DNA of 64,000 nucleotides. Origin: Diogma glabrata. Its lineage: Eukaryota > Arthropoda > Insecta > Diptera > Cylindrotomidae. Numbering within the stretch: position 1 is the first letter of the stretch; each line of letters opens with the position of its first letter. Made by a program: the position numbers and the translations under genes. A model generated the notes under the pieces. That model searched no databases, was not told where the DNA came from, and was given only the letters and a program-made list of their open reading frames with translations. Location of the stretch: positions 223,479,725 to 223,543,724 of the forward strand of contig OY856188.1 in NCBI GenBank assembly GCA_963693315.1, read 5' to 3'. Positions 1-10,014 of the stretch are shown here, in pieces.

Positions 1-275
1 TAGAGCATTCAATACCAATGTTTTTTACACTAGCAACATTGACAAAACTAGTATTGCGATTGTTAAAAAACGTTATTGAATGTCATCAGTTTTATAACAC
101 AACAAAAAGAAAATACTATAACTACTTTTTAAATTATGTTTTTTGTTTCATGTATAGAAGTTATTAAAATATTGCACCAATGGCCTCATCAATAGGAATA
201 ATTCCAATTTCTTAAGATCAGTTAATTAAAGAAATTTCGTCATTTGTGATTCTATATTATTCTATTTATAGACTG
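1..275. other. A/T-rich flank, no gene seen
   Basis: This is the left flank of the foldback element. I see no open frame, RNA gene or repeat in it. A short GACT occurs on both outer sides of the foldback element, but no convincing longer target duplication is visible. Confidence 0.4.
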
Positions 276-869
276 AGAGCTAGTGAACCCTTTGAGTAAC
301 GGTCGTCCTGTAAGGCTAGAATTTTTTTTAGTGAAAGTTCATGAAATGTGAAGTACGGAAACCACAACCTGGCAGGCATCAGCCAGGTCATCATCCCCTA
401 TACAGTACGTCATTATCCCCTATATGTTTAAAAGTGTAAAAAAAAATGAAAAAAAAACTTGGTCCTGTAAGCTTGAAATTTTTATATGATTTAGCTCACT
501 TATTGTAGAATACAAAAACAAATTGACAGGCGATTTGGAGGTGCACAAGTATCGGCCAGGCGAATCGAAATGTGTTACAACTTGCCGGCCGGCCGTCACA
601 AGCGACGCAATCTAGAAAACCTCTGATCGATTTCCAAAATTTTTGTTTCTAAAAATAAGTTTACTCAATGAGAAGAGTTGAAAGGACAATGTGTTCGATA
701 ACGGTACCGGAAGTGTGTCAAAAAAATCGTCAAGTGTGTCAAAACAAGGAAATTTGCATATTTTTGGCTTAAAAACGTTCATCTTAAGTGATTCCGGATA
801 TAAACATTGATTTTGAATAAATCTTGATGGTCGAGATTGGTATGTGATACCAAAAACTAGATTATTGCA

Positions 870-1405
870 TTATAAGTTTGTCAAAAAAATGTTGTCAAGT
901 GTGTCAAAACAAAGATTTTTATTTATTTTTTTACCCAATTTTTTGGAGAAAAATAAAATTAATAATCTGTATGACCTGAAATTTTATTATTATTATTGAG
1001 AATTATGGCATTATAAATTTGTCAAAAAAAAGTTGTCAAGTGTGTCAAAAGAAAGGTTTTTATTTATTTTTTTATTCAATTTTTTGGAAAAAAATAAAAT
1101 AAATTATTTGTATGACCTGAAATTTTATTATTATTATTGAGAATTATGGCATTATAAGTTTGTCAAAAAAAAGGTTGTCAAGTGTGTCAAAAGAAAGATT
1201 TTATTTATTTTTTTACCCAATTTTTTGGAAAAAAATAAAATAAATTATTTGTATGACTTGAAATTTTATTATTATTATTGAGAATTATGGCATTATAAGT
1301 TTGTCAAAAAAAAAGGTTGTCAAGTGTGTAAAACAAAAGGTTTTATTTATTTTTTTACCCAATGTTTTGGAAAAAAATAAAACAAATTATTTGTATGACC
1401 TGAAA
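870..1405. repeat. ~141-bp tandem repeats in left foldback arm
   Basis: About 3.7 copies of a 141-142-bp unit. The anchor gttgtcaagtgtgt recurs near 891, 1032, 1174 and 1316. Each unit carries an A/T tract, a tatgacctgaaatt segment and gcattataagtttgtc. The same unit appears inverted in the right arm. Confidence 0.85.
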
Positions 1406-1879
1406 TTACGACTCTTACTCGCACTCCCATAGCATCTTTCCCCTCGCCTGTCAAGGACTTATGCTAGCCAGAACCGCCTGTCATTTTACCCACTTTCTTT
1501 AAACCACTTACTCAAACATATATATAAAATATGGATTGGCTGAGATCTCAAGCTCTGAGATATCAAGAATTCGGTTTTGGTTAAGGATTTTGTTATAGTT
1601 TTCGGCATAAAACTTTTATGAGGACATTGTTTTTATATTTGGGCAACGATGTATATCAAACAAACCTCTTTGTTAAAGTGCATGTATTTTTTTATCTCTG
1701 TTTAGAAATTTATTACAAAGCTAACACGAAATATCAATACGTTGCCGGAAAATCATAACAGATCATAAATTAACATAATTAAGTGAAATGATGGTACACT
1801 CAGAAAACTACTCAAAAACCTCTCCATTTAGCGTTTCGAGAAAATATTACAAAATCACAAATTCATATTTCTTTCAAGA

Positions 1880-2190
1880 TTCCAATAATATTGTAAAAAT
1901 TAATTAAAATCAAACTTTTTTAAAAATTCTAAATATATTCCAAAAATTAAAATAAAATCAAATATTTAAACTTTTTCTAAATTCTAATAATTTTCCAAAA
2001 GTTCTTAAAAATTCAAAAATTGAAACTTTTTCCAAAATTCTACAAATATTGCAAAAATTATAACAATATCATAAATTAAAACTTTTTCAAAAAATTCTAA
2101 AAATATTGCAAAAATTATTACAAATTCAAAAATACAAACTTTTTTCAAAATTCAAAAAATATTTCAAAAACTATAACAAGTTCAAAACTT
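1880..2190. repeat. Short A/T-rich tandem array in foldback core
   Basis: Diverged copies of a roughly 60-bp unit built around ttctaaaaatattgc, aaaaattataac and a c(t)ttt(t) block. A clearly related array lies in the opposite orientation at 31540-31870 inside a different transposon. Confidence 0.6.
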
Positions 2191-2224
2191 TTCCATGCCA
2201 CATTTTCGTAATACAAACAGTTAA

Positions 2225-2695
2225 TTTTTTTGACATACTTGACAACATTTTTTTGACAAACTTATAATTCCATTATTATCTATAAAAATAATAAAATGTC
2301 ATGTCAAACAAATAATTTATTTTATTTTTTTCCAAAAAATTGAGTAAAAAAATAAATAAAAATCTTTCTTTGACACACTTGACAACATTTTTTTGACAAA
2401 CTTATAATGCCATAATTCTCAATAATAATAATAAAATTTCAGGTCATACAAATAATTTATTTTATTTTTTTCCAAAAAATTGGGTAAAAAAATAAATAAA
2501 ACCTTTCTTTTGACACACTTGACAACATTTTTTTGACAAACTTATAATGCCATAATTCTCAATAATAATAATAAAATTTTAGGTCATACAAATAATTTAT
2601 TTTATTTTTTTCCGAAAAATTGGGTAAAAAAATAAATATAAATCTTTCTTTTAACACACTTGACAACATTTTTTTGACAAACTTATAATGCAACA
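2225..2695. repeat. ~141-bp tandem repeats in right foldback arm
   Basis: Inverted counterpart of the left array. The anchor cacacttgacaacattt (or a close variant) recurs near 2232, 2371, 2511 and 2652, a spacing of about 140 bp. Confidence 0.85.
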
Positions 2696-3540
2696 ATCTA
2701 GTTTTTGGTATCACATACCAATCTCGACCATCAAGATTTCTTCAAATTCAATGTTTATATCCGGAATCACTTAAGATGAACGTTTTTAAGCCAAAAATAT
2801 TCAAATATCCTTGTTTTGACACACTTGACGATTTTTTTGACACACTTCCGGTACCGTTATCGAACACATTGTCCTTTCAGCTCTTTCCATTGAGTAAACT
2901 TATTTTTAGAATCAAAAATTTTGGAAAGCCGTTCAGCGGTTTTCTAGATTTCGTCGCTTGTGACGGCCGGCCGGCAAGTTGTAACACATTTCGATTCGCC
3001 TGGCAGATACTTCTGCACCTCCAAATCGCCTGTCAATTTGTTTTCGTACTCTACAATAAGTGAGCTAAATCATATAAAAATTTCAAGCTTACATTCAAGC
3101 TTCATTTTTTTACACTTTTAAACATATGGGGGATGATGACGTCCACGGCTGATGCCTGCCAGGTTGTGGTTTCCGTACTTCACATTTCATAAACTATCAC
3201 TAAAAAAAATTCTAGCCTTACAGGACGACCATTACTCAAAAGGTTCACTAGCTCTTGGACTATTATAATACAAATTTGAGCTACCGTTATCAGGTGTCTG
3301 GGAAGGAATTTTTATTAACGACAATTTCACATAGTTTTATCAATATCAAACAGACAGGTGCAAGATTTTGGTTAAAAAGTATAAAATTTAGCCAATTACC
3401 CAAATGCTGTTCACTCGGCCTGAATTGCAAGAATTTACTTTTGACTGATATTGTTTTTAATAAAATGTATTGTGTAATACGACTTACAATTTGAGTCACA
3501 ACAACACATAGAATCCTCTTAAACCCTTGCTCCCATTAAG

Positions 3541-3740
3541 CCTTAAAAGATCCTATGTTCTACATCCCAATCAATATTAATTGAAGATAAGGGATCTTTC
3601 GATTGCTTGTTGAAAATCAAAATTTTATAGTTGATCAAATTACTCGGGTAGTTAATCGAAATACACGGGTAGTCGAGTATGTTAAAAAAGCTAAAAATAC
3701 CCGGGTACCCGGGTACTCGATAATTGACATTAGATACCCT
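3541..3740. repeat. CGGGTA-repeat palindromic block, possible transposon tip
   Basis: Several cgggta/tacccg motifs cluster at 3640-3725, including the self-complementary tacccgggtacccgggta. Motifs of this kind occur in the subterminal regions of some hAT-type elements. No matching opposite terminus was found in the window, so this may be a solo end or a simple palindromic repeat. Confidence 0.35.
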
Positions 3741-4379
3741 AATCAAACTATAGACTCAACACAAAAAGTATCACTTTAGCTCCTAATTAAATAATGTACT
3801 ATTAATTTATAATTTAATAAAAAAGTTTGTGGTTGTAAATTAAAACAAATGAAAATGGCGAAAAGAGCAAACGAATAAGACATATCAGCGATCACCATTT
3901 GTTATGTCTCTCGTCATACCATTTTAAAGTTATGTGTTTCTATATTTATATATACTCTAAGATAGAAGTCACTAGTCTACCAATATTTAGAAAGGTTCAT
4001 TCTGTTAAAATAAAGAAGTTCTTATGTCATATTTGTATTCTTATGAGTGAGGCTTTATAAAGTCAGATTTCGATTTTAGAAAACTTAAGTTCATTTAAGA
4101 TTTTAAGATCATAATAAAAATGTTTTAGCCGTTTAACATATATTTTAAGTTTTGGTGAAGCGATTAACTAATTTGGGTTTCGTTATGTTTATAAATATCG
4201 TCACCCTCGACGATGAGATCGAACATATCATTTGTCAAACATATTCTATCGCTAAACTAAATATCGCTCCTAAACTAATAAATAACTCTTTACATTACCG
4301 TCGGTATGTGTCAACAGCTAATTAATCGAAAGCCCATGCTGTCATACTGACATAATGCAGAAGTATTTTTTATCTAAAC
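3741..4379. other. No gene recognised
   Basis: A/T-rich sequence with no long frame, RNA gene or clear repeat. Confidence 0.4.
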
Positions 4380-4389
4380 TAGATGTAAG

Positions 4390-4545
4390 TAACCTGTTTT
4401 TGAGAAAACAAATGCTGCTGGTTGCGTAAATTCCGAATCGTTAAAAACCTAAAAACGAGTTCAAAACCTTATTTTTGGTTTGTTATGACACACACTGTAA
4501 TCCGTTTACACGACATTTTCTATTAAAAAAATAAAACAAAAGCAA
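4390..4545 (+). mobile_element. LINE 3' untranslated relic
   Basis: The segment aligns with the 3' ends at 43915-44038 and 51120-51215. All share a (t)gttatgacacac- or gttgttgtg-type block, then cactgtaatcc or a variant, a short C/A-rich stretch, and a terminal tctattaaaaaa tail. This copy is the most diverged. It is a 5'-truncated relic with no coding sequence left. Confidence 0.5.
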
Positions 4546-5490
4546 TTTCTAAATAAATTGGAAGCTTTACATATATTAACCTTTTTTTAAAAACTATTGT
4601 GTAATGTAGGAATTACAATACTGGGCAAAAAAACATGTCTTCTGAGGAGTTTATGGATGCTTTATTAAAACCTTTGTAGATATTTATTGTGGGCAAATTG
4701 TTTGGGCAAAGAAGTTGTTTTGCATTCTGTTACTATGCCAGTGAGTCATTCCTACTGTCAGAAAACGGGGCAAAATATGTTGCGAGTGATAGAGCCAAAT
4801 ACACAAAAGAGTTAATTTAGTATAGAAATCGTAAAATTTGTTTTGATTATATTAATAGTTTACTAAAAAGAAACTAAATGAAAAAAAAATACAAGCTACG
4901 AGTCTTAAAATACAAAATCTAAGTAAACTTGGTTACAAATCGAATTATATTCAATGTCATAAGCGTATTAACGTAATGCAGATTAACAAAAAAAATAAAA
5001 TTATCACATATCCAAAAAATGATCAAATTTCAAAACAATGTTTCGAAATAGGTCATATTAATTTTTTTATAGTTTTAACATAAAAGAATTATTTCACATC
5101 AGCCCTTAAAAGAAACAATATCTTACAAAAAAAGGAAAAATTTAATTTCAAGTGTCTCGTGGGAATTAGATAGTCAAAACCCTTAGTTTTCAAAATAACT
5201 ATAAATTTCTCCCTTTTCTTTTGATAATTTAAATCTAATTTAAGTAATTTTTATTCCTTAATTAATCCTATAAAGATTTTGATTTTTGATTGTAGTTTTT
5301 TTTTAAATTTAAAAACAATACTTTTAAATTTATATAAAAGATAAAAACGTTGAGTATCGTTATTTTTACTATTACGTAAGATTAGAACTCATGATTATAT
5401 AATATTGAAACGGAATGAAAAAAAAAGCTCGACGCCATTTTGAAAGTTTAAGGGAAAATAAATGTATATGCAGAATTGAATATAATTTTC
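4546..5490. other. No gene recognised (possible intron 3' of exon at 5494)
   Basis: A/T-rich with no convincing frame. If the 5494-5660 exon is real, this stretch is the start of its downstream intron on the minus strand. Confidence 0.35.
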
Positions 5491-5493
5491 TTA

Positions 5494-5660
5494 CCTGTAT
5501 CAGGAATTGAAGACGGTAATCGATTTGCTAAAAATCCACGGATGTTCGTAACAACTCTTTGGGGAGAATTATGACCCCCAAAGAAGGAACCACCTAATTT
5601 AGAAAACAGGGTGGATTCGCCACCGGTTGGTTTCTCTGAATTAGCCACGGTCCTTTTAGT
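5494..5660 (-). CDS. Putative host exon of unrecognised gene
   Basis: On the minus strand an open frame runs into a good 5' splice donor: the exon ends ...gatacag and is followed by gtaagaaaa at 5493. The encoded peptide (about 55 residues) is rich in G, S, P and charged residues, has non-repetitive composition and uses G/C better than its surroundings, unlike the random A/T frames nearby. The frame is closed upstream by a TAA at 5676-5678 and has no in-frame ATG. A GTG at about 5650 sits in a strong Kozak-like context (ggaccGTGgct). The exon may therefore start at a splice acceptor (ctaaaag, near 5658), or use or have lost a start codon there. I do not recognise the protein. The case rests on the donor and composition only. 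Confidence 0.4.
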
Positions 5661-5699
5661 TTGAATCAAAAAAATTTAGCAAGATATTTTAAATATCAA

Positions 5700-7240
5700 T
5701 TTTTTTTGTAAACACAATATAATTAATTAACTCTTTCAACTTGAAATTAAACAATATTTCACTTCACAAATTATTATTTTTCTTTCTTTCACCTTTTAAA
5801 TACCTTTTTACGGTTAACACTGATATAACTTAAAAACCGATTTTTTTCTTACAATCAATCAATTATAAGGAAAAGCACTGAAATATTTTTTATTTTTTAG
5901 GGTTGCAGTTTGTTTTTCAATTTTCTTTTACTGTCCTGGAGGGTAAGATAATTGATTTAATTTTTTTATTCTTATTTAAATCAATCTTTCGATGTCGAGC
6001 GGTCCACTCGACCTGGCTGTAGCAAAGGTAGTTTTGTTCTGCTGGGTTAACATTTTACCTATGAAAAAGTCTCCCCACCCCCGTTTATTTCTTTGTATTT
6101 CGTTATGGTTTTTATGTTATAATGTTATCCCCTTATCCTTTATCTACTGACACGCGCATTTTTAGTTATTTTCCTTATTTTGTATGATGTTTTTTATTAT
6201 TTTGAGAATTTTCTGATTGGAGGAAAGTGTTTGTGACGTCGTTGATAAAAAAATATTTATGAAAATTTGAGACTGATATTTTTGTATATTTCTCAATTCT
6301 CATTCTGTGTTATAACACTAGTTCTGGGAGCTTTTTGGATTGATTAATAAACATTGGTTTATGGAAATATTTAAATAGGTTTTCCGTGCTTACAATCTTT
6401 TTTTTCAGCAAGCTAAAATTTAGTTTAAGCAGTAAAATTCTTAAACAACTGAGTTAGTGCTCAAAGCTTCAAACACTTTCACAGACTCCACAGATGAAAT
6501 ACATTGTCGTGTACTGAACTATGTTTTAAAGGAAAAGATCTTCATAGAAAAGTTTAATAAGAGTGAGCTTAAAAGCAGGTTATATAAAATCTTATAAATT
6601 TTTTGCTTGAAAATTAAATGATTTTAGAGTAAGATAATAGCATTTTCTTTTTCAATAAACCGGACCACTTTTACCCAACGACAGGAAAGTCAAAAGAAAG
6701 GATGATGTTTTTCACTCGACATGGTATTCGTGTCATTTAGTTCATTTCATTCCATGTTATATTCGATAGGCAAACTCCTAGCAAACTACTGACATTCTGT
6801 TGCATTAATATATACATACATATGAGTCAAATGCTATATACTCAGATGCGGTAAAAAAATACACACCAAGAAATTTTTTGTTGTCGTCATCAGTGGAAAA
6901 ATCTCAACAATTGACACCAATGGAATAAAGTTTGTGGACAATATCCTGCAGCAGAAAAGAGCCTTCAAAACTAACTTAATTGTTAATGCTTCCAAATTTT
7001 GCAAATCCTAATGATGCTCCCTATAGCTTTTATTAAAATCCGGTGGCACACTGATGATTAAGCGATCTTTACTTCGAAAATTAAGGAAACTCCGTTAAAA
7101 TCTTTCTTTAAGAGTCTTTTTATTTTATTTGAAACACATTTAAAAATTTGTCAAGGAGCCTGGAACACAAGATATCCAACAAAATAGGTTTTCACCGATC
7201 TTGGTATATAACATATCAACCATTAGAGAACAAATATTAC
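5700..7240. other. No gene recognised; upstream side of putative exon
   Basis: A/T-rich sequence. A more G/C-rich patch at 5990-6100 lies on the upstream side of the minus-strand exon and could be promoter-proximal, but I see no definite core promoter motif. Confidence 0.3.
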
Positions 7241-7249
7241 TGATATATA

Positions 7250-7890
7250 TTATGTACCGTACTAAAATTTAAGCTTAATCGAACAAGTGTAAGAATGCCA
7301 GCATGTTTTGTGTATATTTTTGTTTGATATAAACAAATGATGGACGTTTCAGTTCTGTTGATTTATAGTCAGTTTGATGTAACAATCGTCTTCTTTTGTT
7401 TTATTTTAATTAACTGGATATGCAGTGGATGTGCTTTTGGTTGGAAAAATATTCGATAAAAAGCTCGCAACAAAGGCGAAGCGATCACCTTTGCTTTTAT
7501 AAATCCAGCAAAATAACTTCTCCTGACGAGTAGCATACGAACTGAAAGAGGAAACCATAACATGTACCGTACTGAAGTTTGTGCTTTATCGATTAACAGT
7601 TCTAGAAATGTTTTGTGAATATTTTCGTTTTTATGGAAAAATGAAGATGGCTTGAGTTTTGTTGGTTTATGTTTAGATTAATGTAGCAGCTTTGTCCTTT
7701 TTGGGTAATTTTGATTAAATGGATGTCCAGAGCTTTTTGTAGACATCTATCCTACCTATCTCTCTCTCTTCGTTATTGTTTTTAGGAAAACAACTTCGAT
7801 AAAAAGCTTGCACAAAAGTTAAGGAGTTATCTAATGCTTTTAAAAATCCAGCCAAATAAGTTATTTCTGATCTGTTTGAGCAAAATGTTT
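7250..7890. repeat. Two diverged tandem copies of a ~310-bp unit
   Basis: The segments 7253-7560 and 7563-7890 share, in order, atgtaccgtact, a gttttgtg-atatttt block, a ttctgttg or ttttgttgg-tttat block, gataaaaagct(c/t)gca, and tttataaatccagc or its ttaaaaatccagc variant. They are strongly diverged, so this is an old duplication or two related repeats. No coding capacity is supported. Confidence 0.45.
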
Positions 7891-7899
7891 CCTAAAACA

Positions 7900-8352
7900 T
7901 TTTTTAACAGAAGCAGAAAAGCCTAGTTTGTAAAGATGGTGGCTTATTGAACCTTACCCTGTCACACATTATGTTTATATTTTCAGAGTTTCTCCTTCCT
8001 CATTGTTTTTAGAGGAAGACTGTGAAGCTGCTAAGAAACTTTTCAGAGTGCTACAGACCTCCCCACTGTGGCCATAGTTGTCTGTTTTATTTCTGTTCAC
8101 AGCTTTGGATGCACAACGTAACCTTTCGCGCAATACTAAATTTTGTGTGAGACAGGCCTCTATCGGATATGTTACACGAAGTAGTTATTTTTTGTTTTAT
8201 TCCTTTTTTAAACAACAACATCAAACACTAATTGTACATTTTATAACAAGGTTAAGAAGTAAGCTATTATTGACCGAGAACTTTTAGATCCTGAAGCGCG
8301 TAGCGCCGAGGGATATAATGTTTGAGGTCAATATTCGTCTTCTCAACCGAGG
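7900..8352. other. No gene recognised
   Basis: Left flank of the mariner nest. A small GC-rich patch, gcgcgtagcgccgaggg near 8297, resembles the centre of the palindrome at 26030-26150. Nothing else is seen. Confidence 0.35.
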
Positions 8353-8944
8353 TATACAGGGTGTTTCATAACATTTGCGCCTGACTTCAGGATGTGATAG
8401 CTCGTCCAAAAATATGAAAAAAAGTTTCCCTTAACTTACCCTCTAATATGCACCATTTTCGAGATACAGGGTGTTGAAATTGAAAAAAAAATTTCGTTTT
8501 TTGCAAATATCTCCGGAACCGTTTATCGTACAGATAACAGCTTTCGTAAGAATTTTCTACTCATAATAAGCTATGTTTTGTGCGGAATTTTTTTTTTAAG
8601 TTTTAATTGGTGAAGGTTTTGAAGGAGTAGTGGGTGGGTTTTCCCCAACTTCAACGCTACTGAAAAATGTACGGTTTTGAGACGCTCATTTGAACCGCCA
8701 ATATTTTCTACACAAAAGGTACTCCTGGCAATAACCTCTAAAGTCGACCGTTTTCGATAAAAACCAACTTTTATATTGAAAAACATGATCAATCTTACTA
8801 ATTACTAATTACTTTTACTAATTACTCAATTTTACTAACTAATTAAAAAAATTAATTAAACGTTAGAACAAGTAACAAAACTAAACGTTAACTTCATAAT
8901 TGCAAAATTAAAAAATACAATAACAAATCATAAACAGTTAAATT

Positions 8945-9293
8945 AAGTGTTGGAAATGTGCGCCGATAGCTTCAATGCACGCAGCAATTCTTCGACACAT
9001 TGACTGTCTAACTAGCAGGAAAATTCCCGGAGTGTTCCGAATTATGTCGCAAGATGCAATAATGCGCTCTTTTAAGTGGTCAACATTTTCAACTGGAGTA
9101 GCTTAGACTAGAGTTTTGAGATGGCTCCAAAAGAAAAAAATTAAACAATTATAAGTTCGGCCGATCGCGGAGGCCAAGGGAGTGGATCTCCTCGACCGAT
9201 CCAACGGTCTTGGTATTCGTCGTCCATGTATTGGCGAGCGACCAAACTAAAGTGGGCTGGAGCTCCATCATGCATAAAGTAGATGTTTTGTCT
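8945..9293 (-). pseudogene. Mariner-like transposase, C-terminal part
   Basis: Starting just after the insertion site, the minus-strand reading gives RQNIYFMHDGAPAHFS, with the second catalytic Asp in HDGAPAHF, followed by RWIGRGDPLPWPPRS. The expected PDLTPLDFF motif with the third acidic residue is damaged (it reads SAELI, then a stop), and the rest continues only with frameshifts through a region resembling ...IIRNTPGIF...IEAIGAHFQH. Together with the right-hand piece it forms one interrupted transposase gene. Confidence 0.8.
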
Positions 9294-10014
9294 TACCCAT
9301 ACAAGGTTGTACAACTGGTCCAGTAATGGTCCATTACTGGCAGCCAGTAATGCAGCAATGGGCGAGTACTGGCAACCACGACTGGGCCATTAATATAATT
9401 TTACTGGACGATAACTTCGGACATTCTTGGGCCAAATACTGGCAACCATGACTGGGCCGTTAAAAAAATATACATTATTATCATATGTAAATTTAAATAA
9501 ATTAAATACAAACTAATTTAAAATAAAATAAAAATGACGCAAAAAATTCAAAACTCAAGAGTAATGGCAAACTCCGCCCTGACTCCGCCAGTACTCCGCC
9601 ATTAAAAAAATATAAAATAATATTTTTTATACATAAATTTAAATAAATTATTTACAAAATAATTAAAATAAAATAGAAATGAAAATGTAGCGAAATCCGA
9701 AATTCGACGTCCACGCCGTGCTGCCTGGGTAATGCTGACAGAATAAGGTTGGTGTATTGGAGACAAGCAGAGCAAAAACTGCTTAGTCAATGACTCTACA
9801 TCACGGCGAATTGGCGCTCTACAACCAATGCGACTCAAGCGTCTGTTCTCCATGTCAGGGGCGGCTTGGAGCGAGCGTCGGTCTTGAATCAAGCGGCTCG
9901 CTATATAAACGTGTAAAAAGGTTGTTTCTGGTGACCTTAATATGCAGAACGGACCCATTCACGACAATTTGGGTTGGGCCTAAGGTTAACACCCTAACCC
10001 CGGAAAAAAACTAA

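Larger units (their letters stand above)
276..3255. mobile_element. Foldback (long inverted repeat) element
   Basis: The two ends are long inverted copies of each other. The left tip agagctagtgaacc (276-289) is the reverse complement of 3242-3255. The match continues inward through the GC-rich block with ggccggccg (left near 588, right near 2964), the motif near 700-730 matching 2840-2870, and a ~141-bp tandem array in each arm, so the arms run about 276-1405 and 2220-3255. The middle (1406-2220) is single-copy plus a short A/T tandem array. No transposase is present; open frames in the arms are by-products of the repeats. The architecture resembles Drosophila FB and Galileo elements, but no family-level match can be made by eye. 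Arm identity is high but not perfect. Confidence 0.8.

Noticed and set aside
2776..3063. 95-codon plus-strand frame near the foldback right arm
   Set aside because: It lies in the inverted arm and is not preserved as coding in the mirrored left arm; no motif.
271..3260. Target duplication for the foldback element (GACT)
   Set aside because: Only four bases match and they are not symmetrically placed relative to the tips.
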